Assembly (NCBI RefSeq): GCF_000090795.2
Contig: NW_003546311.1
Coordinates: 263,570 to 299,356 of the forward strand
DNA length: 35,787 nucleotides
Origin: Amphimedon queenslandica
Taxonomy: Eukaryota > Porifera > Demospongiae > Haplosclerida > Niphatidae
Direction: 5' to 3'
A program made the translations under genes and the position numbers. This document shows positions 26,301 to 35,787 of this stretch, one piece after another. The notes under the pieces are model-generated. The model had not been told where the DNA came from. It was given only the letters and a program-made list of their open reading frames with translations, and did no database searches. Positions within the stretch are counted from its first letter, which is position 1; each line of letters starts with the position of its first letter.

Positions 26301-26730
26301 TCAAACAAGGAGGAGGAGCATACCATTTTATAACCACGCCTATCAAAAAAACCCGTCAAATACCAGCAATAACTATCACACGCAAGTACCAGAGGATCAT
26401 CCCCCACGGAGTGTATCGCCTCAGATTCATCGAGTTGGTCATTTGAGGCTTTACAGTCGTGAGAGTGATCCTAACATGGCTGACGTTAGCGGTGGTGAGA
26501 CTGAAGCTCCTTCACTTCTCTCTCCTTGTAATGATTTGAACACTTCGTATGAGCAAGCTGTGCAAAGGAGGGTCGAGTTAGACTTGAAGTCCTCTTCTCT
26601 CTCTAGGGGGAACGTTAATAATCACGGGTCTTTCCTCAGTAATGGTGGGCTGGGAAGTGAGGAAAATGTTTCTGTCTCTTCAGATTTCAATGCAAAAGAA
26701 TCAGCTTCTCATCACTCGTCGTCTATATAA
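23331..26730 (+). CDS. ABIN/TNIP-like ubiquitin-binding coiled-coil adaptor
   Basis: Six coding exons (23331-23480, 24957-25167, 25222-25379, 25427-25528, 25896-26015, 26095-26730) yield 458 aa. The N-terminal half is coiled coil. Exon 2 starts LLINHKWDEEYNDLKRLYES, reminiscent of the ABIN homology domain 1 (A20-binding) block NxxWDxxxxxxKxxYE. Exon 4 encodes FK-EDYEAEKRDRERLASEKE, closely matching the UBAN/AHD2 pattern of ABIN, NEMO and optineurin (D-F/Y-xx-ER-x-x-RE-x-L-x-x-EKE). UBAN dimers bind linear ubiquitin. A ~210-residue Pro/Ser-rich C-terminal tail follows on one exon. In vertebrates ABINs recruit A20 to restrain NF-kappa-B. The large first intron (23481-24956) holds a small CATTACTTG repeat. 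The neighbouring gene 355 bp downstream carries a second UBAN motif. Confidence 0.82.
23711..23740 (+). repeat. Three tandem CATTACTTG units
   Basis: A 9-bp unit is repeated three times in a row in the first intron of the ABIN-like gene. It has no known function. Confidence 0.7.
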
Positions 26731-26964
26731 AGTTTAATCAATATTACTATAGTTATCTCTATTATTTATTCTTATTTACTTGTTTATCCCTTGTGTTCTT
26801 GATTATGAATATTTATAATGCTTATGTATTTGTGTTTTGAGCATTTAAAATGATATGGCATTTTCCATTAATTATGTTATGTGTAGGTGGTTTGAACTTG
26901 AGCTACAATTGTCAAATTTATCATTATCAAATTTACCTCAATAACCATTAAATTGATAACTAGT

Positions 26965-26985
26965 CACGCCTATCAAGGAGGCGTG
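26965..26985. promoter_or_regulatory. Inverted repeat CACGCCT/AGGCGTG between the two UBAN genes
   Basis: Perfect 7-bp arms with a 7-bp spacer, about 100 bp upstream of the second UBAN gene's start. The arms resemble GC-box/KLF motifs, so a paired transcription-factor site is as likely as a hairpin. Confidence 0.35.
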
Positions 26986-27085
26986 TACTTGTAACTTTTC
27001 GCTGACTGCACCTCATTGACAGATTCTTTTCAGATAAAGCCATCTCGAGCTATTTAGATTCTGTCTGCTCCTCTTGCTTTTTGCA

Positions 27086-29482
27086 ATGGCAAAGCAACCT
27101 GGACTAGCAGGAAGACACGATGTAAGAATTATTGTTTTCATGTACAGTAAAGGCCCCGTTATATATATTGTGAGAGGATATGTCTATATATATATACATG
27201 TATATCTAATCATTCTAACACACTGAAAATAACTGTATAATACCCATATGAACAAAGTGAGAGGGGGAATTCCCAGGGAAAACCCATTCTGATACATGCA
27301 ACATGTGTCATGTTGTGGTAATGGTGACTACGTGTGACACTCTCTTATGTAGGCTGACATCAACGAGCTAAGGTACCAGTTAGAGGATAAAGACTCCGAA
27401 ATTACTAGGGTAAACTTTAGTACCGCATAATATTTTTATTATAATTATTTCTTTTTTTCAAATTCTCTCGTAAAGCTCAAGAGTACTCTAAGTAGTACTA
27501 ATAATGAACTAGAGCATACTAGGAAGCAGCTAATGGACAAGAAAGCCCAGTACAATATGATGGAGGAGAATATGACAGATCTTAAAGCCGATGTTGGTAA
27601 ATGGAAATCACTAGCTAATAGAAAGGGTTCCACCGGTGGTGGTGGGAGTGACTATGATCCTAACATGATAAATCAAGTAAGTGACCATATGCACATTATT
27701 GATACTATAGAAGTGCAACTTATTATTAGTTTTATTGATTTTGTTTTATACAGTTGGAAAGGACTATAGAGAATCTACAGACTGAATTGGCTCACACTAA
27801 AAAGCGTCTTTACGACACAGAGATGGCACTTCAAAGAGAGAAGGAAGAAAACTCAAGGAGAGAAAGAAGAGTGAGACCTCTCTTCATATCATGTCTTACC
27901 TTCTTTCTTATCTCTTCATAGCCATCTGGACCAGTGGCAATGCCCAGCACTGATCACTATCGTGTACAGATAAAGCATGCTCAAGATGAGAACAGTAGAC
28001 TGACTGATCAGTTGCTGGATCTGAGAGATGAGATGGAGAGTCTGAGGGTCACTAACTCTGAGCTTAATTATAAACTACAGGAGGGAGGAGGAAGAGGAGG
28101 CCATTATTCTTCGGCTGCTGGCATAAATGATGAGGTAAGCTGTAACCATTGGCAGCATCATGTAATAAAGGGGCCAAATGCATCAACTGTATTCCATTTT
28201 ATGCTCTGTCCACTGTATTATGTTATCAAAAGGACACCATGAACTACAGTAGTACAGGGTGTTTTACCAAAATTACTCCAACAGGAATTTTCCCTTTTAT
28301 AATTTTTTTTCTGATGCGTATACATGTACTTATGTTGCGTATAAATTTTGATCAGATTCCAGTCAAAATTGGATTTTTACGAATTTTTAAAATTGCTCAA
28401 AAATCAGGCCAAAGCCCCTGTACATAGTCCCAGGCCAAATTTTAGCAAAAATGACTAGGAGAGGATTCTTCATTTATATATTTTTTACTGATACGTATAC
28501 ATGTACTTATGTTGTGTAGAAAGTTTGAGCTGATTCCGATCAAAATTAGATTTTTTACAAATTTTTAAAAATTCTCAAAAATTAGGCCAAAGTCCCTGTA
28601 CTATAGTACATGGTCTCAGGCCAAATTTTGGCAAAAATGACTAGGAAAGAATTCTCCATTTTTATAATTTTTTCTGATACATATACATGTACTTATGTTA
28701 CGTAGAAAGTTTGAGCTGGTTCGGATTGAAACTGGATTTTTTACAAATTTTAAAATTTCTCAAAAATGTTATACAGGGTATTTATTATTCAAAAATTGCT
28801 CTGAGAGAACCCTCTTCATTCATTAAGTTTTTACGATTGTAATGTATTGCACTCATTTCTCTCTAACAGATACATTACCTGAAGAAAGAGATTGAACGTT
28901 TGGCACGTGAGAATCAATCGCTATCAGATACCAACATGGCGATACATCAACAAGTAAAGACAATTAAGAGATATTGTATGAAGCATATTGTATTCCTTTT
29001 GTTCTCTCATTGAATTGCAATACAAGTATTGAATAGCACCAGCAGCATGCGTCCCCATAAGAATAACAATGATAATCATACTAATATAATATTGACAGGC
29101 TGTCATATATGAGGACGACTTTAAGAGAGAACGGCAAGAGAGAGAAGAGGCTAACAGTCGTTTCAAAAAGGCACAAGAAGAAATACAACAACTTAGAAGA
29201 AACTTGGATGAAGCAGTATGTTGCCTTTACTAAAATAAATATACAATATATACAATATACTAACACAATTAATTTTGATTTTATGCTCTTTTCTTTATAA
29301 AGAGGCGTGGTAGGGGGAGCTTTGGTGGTGAGGAATATCCTGATGAGCCCCTCAACCAGTCCCAATACTCTCAAAGTCATGCACCCTATCACCGCACTTC
29401 AGAGTCTGAGAGGACTCCTAACAGAGGCTACACTGGCTATAAGAGCCCACAGCAGGATGAACATGGAAGGGATTATTACTAG
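27086..29482 (+). CDS. Second UBAN coiled-coil protein (TNIP/optineurin-like)
   Basis: Eight coding exons (27086-27121, 27353-27409, 27476-27676, 27754-27870, 27922-28134, 28870-28953, 29099-29215, 29303-29482), all split at phase 0, give 334 aa. The protein is mostly coiled coil, interrupted by a Gly/Ser linker (KGSTGGGGSDYDPN) and a Gly-rich spot (EGGGRGGHY). Exon 7 encodes YEDDFKRERQEREEANSRF, an excellent match to the UBAN core of TNIP2 and relatives. A short arginine/glycine- and tyrosine-rich, polar C-terminal tail ends the protein; no zinc finger is seen. It likely binds Met1- or Lys63-linked ubiquitin as a dimer and acts as an NF-kappa-B or autophagy adaptor. The uniform phase-0 introns differ from the mixed phases of the first UBAN gene, so a recent tandem duplication is not obvious. 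Intron 5 carries three copies of the ~180-bp repeat. Confidence 0.82.
28245..28780 (+). repeat. ~180-bp intronic repeat array, locus 4 (three copies)
   Basis: Three tandem units lie in intron 5 of the second UBAN gene. 'TACATGTACTTATGTT' recurs at about 28321, 28498 and 28684, spacings of 177 and 186 bp. Units share blocks with loci at 6.1, 13.5 and 16.2 kb. A 92-codon ORF at 28149-28427 is a by-product of the repeat. Confidence 0.92.
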
Positions 29483-30680
29483 GAGTATCACTGAGCTACT
29501 ACTCATGCATGCACATAACGTGAACCATCACTGAGTTTAGTTATTATTATTATTGCTATTACTATTAGCATTATCATTTTATTATGTCTCTTGCTTTTTC
29601 TTTATGATTATTATTATTGTTGTTATTGTGTTCTGTCTTGTTATTTTAGTAGCCATGACAAATAATTATTATTTGCATAGCACATTTTGTTGCAAGTACA
29701 GGCACTTAAGGGCAGTGAGAGCAGTGTTTTGCTAAGCCTGTGTAATGCAGTAAAGTTTTACTTCTGATGTAAAGAATGAATCTCTGGATCTGCTGCCTGT
29801 AGCTCTTTGTCATCATCTCACTAGTTTTGTCATGCATGATGGAGAGGTGAGCTCATGGAGACAGTAAAGCTACTCCTTAAAGTCTCTCCCCTCCACAATA
29901 CATGACAATACATCATGAGAAACTGAAACATCCTCTTTTGATATCGTCAGTTTGGTAGCATGAGAAATCCAACAAAGTACTTCACTGCAAACTCTTGACT
30001 TCACTGCAAACTCTTGCTGCTCCTCCTTTTCTGTCACTCCTTGGAAAGTATAACTGAATGCTCGCTCGGTTTGTGATGCTTCTTGCTTTATACCTGATGG
30101 ACTAGGTCCTAATGAATGCATGTCACATTGTTATACCTCAATGACAATGCTGTGTTTGCAGCTTGTTTCTCCCTGTGTCCCGATCTCTTGAATCCTTTCT
30201 CAAATACAGGACAAGCTTCGAAACCACCAGTATTGTTCGATTTCATTAGGTACAATGTGACAACAGGAGTCTCTGTCCTCCTTGCAAAAGTTGAAGTCCC
30301 CAATAGTGCACATCATCAATGAAGGACACATTGTCTTTTATCAATGCTTTGATATCCTCACTTCTATTGAGAAATTCATCATATATACACCTTCTCAGCT
30401 GCAATGTTTGCTTGCAGCATTCCCATTGTACTCAATAGACTATAGTGTGCATTGATCTATTCAGGTGGCATGCTTTTTTTTCTATTGTAGATTCACTAAG
30501 AACAACTGGAGGCAACTATAGGCCATTGTATCAATGGATAATGCAAGTATGTATGTCAAGCCAGTTTTAAAAGTAGCTTTCTGGTTTTAATTTTTTTTGT
30601 AGTAATTGCTTCATAGAAAAATTAATCTTCATAAATAGCAGCATGAAAATTTTCTCTTTATTAAAAAACATAAAATATTC

Positions 30681-30714
<34 letters not shown>

Positions 30715-30779
30715 CTCATAACACAATGTTGTAACTTTTAAACACTCATAATATGAGACAAAGACGAATCCTGCCGTTC
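29483..30779. other. Intergenic spacer with ORF remnants
   Basis: The left part is AT-rich 3' flank. Between 29870 and 30322 the minus strand carries two adjacent open frames (83 and 64 codons) of more balanced composition that I cannot link by a credible intron. One contains an 18-bp tandem duplication (GAGTTTGCAGTGAAGTCA-like) near 29980-30015. They match no family I know and may be a decayed gene or repeat fragment. Toward the right is an AAT microsatellite (30681-30711). Confidence 0.4.
30681..30711. repeat. (AAT)n microsatellite
   Basis: About 10 copies, about 70 bp 3' of the minus-strand small membrane protein's stop codon; likely in or just beyond its 3' UTR. Confidence 0.9.
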
Positions 30780-31613
30780 TCAAGTTGTCGTGACAACAAT
30801 AATAGTACAAATGGACTCTACAAAAATGAAAGTAGCCACAACAAAAATGGTCCATACATAGGCCCTAGGCATCTTCTCCTTGTATACAAAGTAAACCTAA
30901 AAGAGAGAGAGGGAGCGAGAAAGGACAAAGAAAAGGGGAACAAAGAACAAACAGCATTTTTATTAACAATATTAATGCATGTCCATGCTGCTCACCAGAA
31001 AAAATTCAACTTGTGAGAAAGCTACGATAATAACAACAAAAGCAAAATAAATAAATAAAAATTATTACTGTATGCCTTTTCACGTACCAAGTAAGCTAAC
31101 GAGTAATAGAGAGAACAAAGTATTAGCCGTGGCAGTCTTCACAACTACAACTATAACAGCAACCTGTCAATGGATTAATATATAAAATAATTATCATACA
31201 AAACGTCTACTCACTAAGAGGGAGATGACTACACTGACGAGTGTAGCAATGACAATGTATCTCTGTATTTAAGAAAAAGATCAAAGGTAGAGAGGGAGGG
31301 GATGGTAAAAAACAGATGGTAAAGATCAAAGAGATTTATTAATGAAATTTCTATTATGCCATAATGCAATTACATTTAGTGTAGATCTACACGAGCATAT
31401 ATATGTATAATGGTATATGGAATCAATAAACAAAGGAAGGAGACATAGTCACGTGACCTTCGGTAGTTTACAAAAGGCTCAAATACATATTTAGACAAAT
31501 AAAACATGGCGAGTACCAACCATCGCAGGTGTACTACTTCTGTCATAGTAAACTGGAGGAGGCTTGTCGCCCGATTCATCTTTTGGATGAAGAAACGGGG
31601 CATCGTCAGACAT
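30780..31613 (-). CDS. Small multi-pass membrane protein A (119 aa)
   Basis: Five coding exons (31613-31521, 31262-31215, 31163-31088, 31021-30996, 30896-30780) give 119 aa. The N-terminal 31 residues are polar and contain KPPPVYYD, i.e. a PPxY motif of the kind bound by WW domains of NEDD4-type ligases. Three to four hydrophobic segments follow (RYIVIATLVSVVISLL..., TLFSLLLVSLL, WTIFVVATFIFV and on), with almost no C-terminal tail. Exon lengths 48, 76 and 26 nt with phases 0, 0, 1, 0 mirror those of the divergent neighbour, arguing for common ancestry. I do not recognise the family; endosomal or lysosomal tetraspan proteins with PPxY motifs (LAPTM/NDFIP-like topology) are a structural analogy only. 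A perfect CLEAR-type site lies in its first intron. Confidence 0.72.
31449..31458. promoter_or_regulatory. Perfect CLEAR-type palindrome GTCACGTGAC
   Basis: A 10-of-10 match to the TFEB/TFE3 CLEAR consensus in the first intron of membrane protein A, about 155 bp from its start codon and 270 bp from the start of the divergent paralog. It is in a plausible position to regulate both. Confidence 0.45.
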
Positions 31614-31727
31614 GGTTGATTTTAAACTCCGTAAACTCACTAAATTGGCAATATTTTCAGTAAACTAAAGCAACATCTTCCGTATTTCTAACCGTTTATT
31701 TTTATTTCGTAGAAGCCACTCCCAAAA
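31614..31727. promoter_or_regulatory. 114-bp bidirectional promoter between paralogous membrane genes
   Basis: Start codons of membrane proteins A (minus) and B (plus) are only 114 bp apart. Both 5' UTRs and core promoters must fit here, so co-regulation is very likely. No TATA box in a standard position was identified. Confidence 0.55.
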
Positions 31728-32675
31728 ATGGCAGGTAAAAGCAAACCTTATTCAGCTCCTGGTTATGGCACAAGCAGTGCTCCCTCTTCGTACAGCAATG
31801 GAAAGAAAGGGAGTGAAAGTTCTAAAGGTTCTGATGATATTTACAACTACTCTAGTGGCAGGTCTGAGGCAGGGCCAATTTATGGAGGAGTAACATTCTT
31901 TAAGACTTTTAGTGGGGTGAGCCTCCTCAAGTGATATTTAATGGCTAATTGATGCATTTTATATAATTGTTTTATGTAATTATTCCTTTTCTCTCAGCGT
32001 ATTGTCTTGGGAATTCTTGTAGCTATTCTAATTATAATGTTCTTGGTGAGTTCAGCTTATGACGTCAATTGAGTTACTATTTTGTCTCACCTTTATGTGT
32101 GTCATACCTGCTAGGTCTCTTTCTCACTCTGTGTTTATGGAGCCGTCAAGTATAAGACAGCGAGATACTTTGCACTTATCATAAACATCATTTGTGAGTG
32201 ATAGCTCTGTATGACACAACTATGATTTGATTTTCCATATTTTTTTCACTCTCTTCCCCCTCCTCTCAATATTAATTTCTACTACTTTTATATCATTTCT
32301 TCTCTCTATTCATTCCTTTTTGATACAGTGAGTACATTAGTAACTGTTGCACTGGTTAGTAATAGCAACAGCCACCTAACAGATACATAATATTTATTTT
32401 ATTTTTTAGATGTTTTGGTCCTACAGAGGTGTATTGGCACCGGCAATGGTCTGGTATATATTTGTTCAATGCGCTTTCCTCTTTTTTCAATACGTAACTA
32501 CTGACATATTTGCCTTGTGAGCTAATACATTGTATCTCTATACCTCTTACTGTACTGTATTGTATGTAGGTATGAGCAGCAAGGTGTAGTCCCAACTTCC
32601 ATTACTCCTTTTGAGCCTGGCTATAACTGCACTAATGTCTCGCTTCCCCATACTCCTGATCCTCGTTGTTTGTAG
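31728..32675 (+). CDS. Small multi-pass membrane protein B (184 aa)
   Basis: Six coding exons (31728-31916, 31998-32045, 32115-32193, 32329-32354, 32410-32516, 32570-32675) give 184 aa. A 63-residue Ser/Gly/Tyr-rich cytoplasmic-like N-terminus precedes four hydrophobic segments (IVLGILVAILIIMFL, VSFSLCVYGAV, ALIINIILSTLVTVALM, MVWYIFVQCAFLFF). A ~45-residue polar C-terminus with two cysteines follows (GYNCTNVS ... PRCL; NVS/NCT are possible N-glycosylation sites if lumenal). Exons 2 to 4 are 48, 79 and 26 nt with the same phases as in protein A, and the TM3-TM4 block (SYRGVLAPAMVWYIFV versus VYKEKMPRAYVWTIFV) is clearly similar. A and B are therefore divergently transcribed paralogs. No known family is assigned. 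Confidence 0.75.
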
Positions 32676-32890
32676 TCTTGCAAGACTACGTTGTACGTGA
32701 ATTTGGAGAATGAAGAGTATTATAACTTTATTTTATAATTTTTGTGGTTTGTTTTAAAATTTATACTATAATGGCTGTTAAAAATAATGTTATATACTAT
32801 AAATGGCTGTTTTGTAAAGATGGGCGTAAAGATGGGCGTGGCTGTACTAAAATTATTGAATTTTTAATCACCTACCAACAATTGGCAACA

Positions 32891-34797
32891 ATGAAGAAGG
32901 TTGTAGTTGTGGGCGCGATACTGGCTGTCTCTTTATTACTTTTTTATCTGGTCTTTATAACATTGAATGGTAAAAAGGTGAGCATATATTTGCTCTAAGC
33001 CACACCCTGTCTGTTTGGTAGGAACCTGAGGGTAGTCTAGTTCGAGGTCAAGTTGACATTGCTCAAGCCTCTGTTCAACCAGGAGCTCGACCAGGAGTAC
33101 ACAAAGTATGTATTTATGATCCTCATTCTGTTCAATCATTTATTTAAATGTAATATGATGTGCAAGGAGGATAGTGTATAAAGTAAAATAATATTCTAAT
33201 TGAAATATAATACTGGAGGGCCAGAAAATTTGTTGGCAAAAACTTTGATGGTTTGCATCAAAATTGCTTTGGCAAATTACTATCTTTTCTTTTCTTCTTT
33301 AAGACAGCATTGACGGTTATAATATTAGCAGTTTTATTCTGAGTACGGTATATTGTTTATATTGATGTCATGATGATGACTTTCAGTAAACATTAATTTT
33401 AGAGAGCATTATGTTTATAATCATAGAAGGAAGAGCAGTTTATGTAATAATGTATAAACTTTACAGTGATTTAATCATTCTTTTAGAAGGAGCCAGTTCA
33501 CACAAAATTTTATCATCCAGCGAAACCAGAAGAGCTATGGGAATCAATGGATGAAAAGAGATTAGTGGTAAGTTGTGAGTCATAAAGTGATGAAAGTTAC
33601 CGTATCCATAATTTTAGGTGAGGAGACTTGCTTATTATGACACTCGCATTGACGACCATCCAGCAATAATGTTCAATGCAATGTATGATTTACGTCATGC
33701 TGAGAAACCTAATGTCTTTGTTGAGTTAAGGTACTCGGATAAACCGACAAAGTGTCTTCAGTTAGAGTACAAGTCACAGAGTGGCTCTCTGAGTGACGCA
33801 ATGCAGGAGTTTTACGTGTATTTCCTCTTGTGGACCAAAGATCCAGTCAAAGAGAGACCAGAGACTGTTGCTCTTACTCTTGATAAAGATTGCGGCAAAG
33901 ATAAACTGTCGAGTAGCATCAGTGTACAGGGTCTAGTCCCAGGACCCAATGCTGTGAAGTATGCAGTCTGTCTCCACAAGGCACTTTTTGGGATATCTGA
34001 TCCACAGGTAAGTAATTATGATGCATTAAATATTATTATTATTAATTTTACTTCATTTACAGGTAGTTGTGGACTGGGTTGAGATAAATAGAGAACTTGG
34101 TGCTGAATTATTAATGTTGTACTACCAAGATGTGCCAGAGATCATGTATACCATACTTCAACCATACATTGAGACTGGCCTGTTGGAAGTTATTGATTGG
34201 AGTCTCAAGGAACCAAGTATTCCGAAGATGCATACTCTTGACAATGGGATGTCAGCTGTCATCAATGAATGCATATACAGGAGCATGAACAGAGTCAAAT
34301 ACTTATCACTGACTGATATAGATGAATTCATTGTACCAGAGTCTAAATTTGAAAAGGTTGGAGACATGATGGAGTATCTTGAAGAAAAAACAAAGTCAAA
34401 ACCAGTCTCAGCTTACAGGTTTCATAATACGTATTACTTTGAAGACCCAGTATCAGTACCTCAAGTTAAAGACGTGTCTTTTTGTCCTAAAATGAAGCTA
34501 CCTCGCTACTTCAGACGAACACAAAGAGCTACACATGCAGAGAAATATGGATCAGACAAACTAGTGGTCAAGACAAGAGCAGTTAACGTGGTTCAAGTTC
34601 ACTTTGTTGTAGATAAACAAAAAGAATATGAAGCAGAATATGAAGTACCTAATGACATTGGTAGGAGCAATCACTATAGGTGGCCTTATAGAATGGCTGA
34701 TTTTACTCCTCATGAATACAGTGATATAATGGGGAGATATGCTGGTACTGTAATACCTAGAATAAAATCTGTTATGTGCAAATCTGATAAAAATTAA
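32891..34797 (+). CDS. GT92 (DUF23) family glycosyltransferase
   Basis: Five coding exons (32891-32977, 33022-33105, 33487-33567, 33618-34007, 34063-34797) give 458 aa. Residues ~4-26 form a single N-terminal signal anchor (VVVVGAILAVSLLLFYLVFI), so this is a type II Golgi/ER membrane protein with a lumenal catalytic domain. The GT92 domain shows the family's C-L-H-K-x-L-F-G block, then VVDWVEINRELGAELLMLYY. The Asp-containing TDIDEFIVP is the likely metal/nucleotide-sugar site. C-terminal HFVVDKQ and SNHYRWPY blocks follow. Characterised members (nematode GALT-1) are beta-galactosyltransferases acting on fucose of N-glycan cores, and plant members are beta-1,4-galactan synthases; donor and acceptor here are unknown. 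Start choice: the first ATG preceding the hydrophobic anchor. An AATAAA about 190 bp downstream (34985) could be the polyadenylation signal. Confidence 0.9.
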
Positions 34798-34824
34798 TAT
34801 TATTATTATTGTAATTATTAGTTT

Positions 34825-34831
<7 letters not shown>

Positions 34832-34906
<75 letters not shown>
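34832..34906. repeat. (TTA)n microsatellite
   Basis: About 25 trinucleotide copies directly 3' of the GT92 gene, probably in its 3' UTR. Confidence 0.95.
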
Positions 34907-35189
34907 GGAAAGAAGTAAAACAAAACAAACCAAAAAAATTAGCATTATTATTATTATTAATTAATTTATTATTATTAATTCACTAATAAACACCGACAAA
35001 AACAAAACAATAACAATGACAAAACACTAATAATTATTATCATTAGATATATTATTATTAAGTTAATTTATTGGGGCGAGCATGAGCGAGACCCACACTA
35101 ATCTGTCTAGGTCTATTTGCGTTACGTCTTGTTTATGAACGGAAGAATACGAAAATTAAATTAGTATACTATTATTGATAAATTTGGAC

Positions 35190-35284
35190 CACGTGGGCAA
35201 AATTAACTTAGAGGGTGTGCTCAAAAAGAGCAAGATGGCGGAAATTTTAACGGGACAAACTCAGATTGAGTTTCTAACAGTTAG
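35190..35284 (+). promoter_or_regulatory. Promoter-like segment: E-box plus CAAGATGGCGG
   Basis: A CACGTG core (35190-35195, in CACGTGGGCAA as upstream of NSUN5) is followed 35 bp later by CAAGATGGCGG, the YY1-type initiator/start motif. The ATG at 35235 opens an 18-codon frame (MAEILTGQTQIEFLT) that reaches GTTAGA, a possible splice donor. This could be the first exon of a plus-strand gene beyond the window, or merely a transcription start region. Confidence 0.35.
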
Positions 35285-35514
35285 ATAAGAGAGAGGGGCT
35301 GTCTAAAGCATCTCTAAAGGCTGAAGAACTTAAAAGCAGTTTGATCTAAGACTCCTCTAGATTAGTCTTCTCATTAAAAGAATTAAAATTGTGAGAGAAG
35401 CTTGATTAGAAGTTTAGCTTGTCACATTTTCTCAAAGTATTAGGACAGTTCATCCTTGTCACTTTTACTAGGTCATTTTGGTCAGTGGTGTTAAATAGTG
35501 GGTTTGCTCTGTTC

Positions 35515-35787
35515 TAGCCTGGCCAGGGGCGTAGCTGGACCTTGGGTGACGGTAGGGCAAGGAAACAAAATGGCGCGCAAAGCGCGCCGCGATTTTGGCC
35601 ACACCCTTTTTACGTAACAAAATGGAGGCATTTTCCTGCAAGCTGAGCAAAATCAGAGTGAAATTATCATTGTATATAGCTTTAAAAGAGCTGTGGTTAT
35701 CAGCCATCCCCTTTTGTTATTGTAAGAACAATGAATATAACCTTTTGAGTTATGAATATAATTATAAGGCCACTTTGATGGTAGGGC
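35515..35787. mobile_element. Possible DNA-transposon/MITE fragment with GC palindrome
   Basis: The sequence switches abruptly from AT-rich to CCAGGGGCGTAGCTGGAC, an end-like string of the CAGGGGCG type found at some hAT-like termini. It is followed by the perfect inverted repeat GGCGCGCAAAGCGCGCC near 35571-35587. GGTAGGGC occurs at 35552 and again at the window's final bases, suggesting a repeated unit of about 230 bp. No transposase is visible and the element is cut by the window edge. Confidence 0.35.

Noticed and set aside
28149..28427. 92-codon plus-strand ORF
   Set aside because: It runs from the intron after exon 5 of the second UBAN gene into the first copy of the ~180-bp repeat; not a gene.
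27086..29482. Second UBAN gene as a recent tandem duplicate of the first
   Set aside because: Intron phases and exon sizes differ and similarity is confined to the UBAN core, so shared family membership is supported but recent duplication is not.
34158..34367. Minus-strand ORF inside the GT92 last exon
   Set aside because: Antisense shadow of a strongly coding exon.

Overview
This window is eukaryotic and animal. Nearly every gene is cut into small exons by GT-AG introns, many only about 50-100 nt long. The intergenic DNA is AT-rich and short, and several families are typical of animals: LRR-Ig, TRIM-NHL, SPRYD3, DENND11, NSUN5, ABIN/TNIP-like and GT92. The compact layout suggests an early-branching metazoan, most likely a demosponge of the Amphimedon type. 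That taxon is an inference from style and gene content, not something I could test.

Layout from left to right. (1) 1-7888, minus: a large secreted or membrane LRR-Ig protein that runs off the left edge. A complete intronless TRIM-NHL gene (462-2753, minus) fills one of its introns. (2) 8203-10188, plus: an SPRYD3 ortholog, head-to-head with the LRR-Ig gene. (3) 10446-11616, minus: a small secreted MRH (mannose-6-phosphate-receptor-homology) protein. (4) 11790-12286, minus: a 148-aa orphan. (5) 12682-15262, minus: DENND11/LCHN. (6) 15440-18010, minus: NSUN5, an rRNA m5C methyltransferase. (7) 18191-20802, minus: a coiled-coil adaptor with a CARD-like N-terminus and a C-terminal CCHC finger. 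(8) About 2.5 kb without a recognisable gene. (9) 23331-26730 and 27086-29482, plus: two tandem coiled-coil genes, each with a UBAN/ABIN-type ubiquitin-binding motif. (10) 30780-31613 minus and 31728-32675 plus: a head-to-head pair of small multi-pass membrane proteins that look like paralogs. (11) 32891-34797, plus: a GT92 (DUF23) glycosyltransferase. (12) The right end holds a TTA microsatellite, a promoter-like segment and a possible mobile-element fragment.

The most interesting block is 18.2-29.5 kb. Three coiled-coil adaptors sit together: CARD-like/coiled-coil/zinc finger, ABIN-like with AHD1-like plus UBAN, and a second UBAN protein. A perfect kappa-B consensus lies about 100 bp upstream of the ABIN-like start. 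This looks like a local ubiquitin/NF-kappa-B adaptor cluster in an early animal. A second theme is a family of ~180-bp AT-rich tandem repeats with a palindromic centre, found inside introns of four different genes. Exon models were built by hand from splice signals and reading phase. In every spliced model the coding exons sum to an uninterrupted frame, but no transcript data were available.
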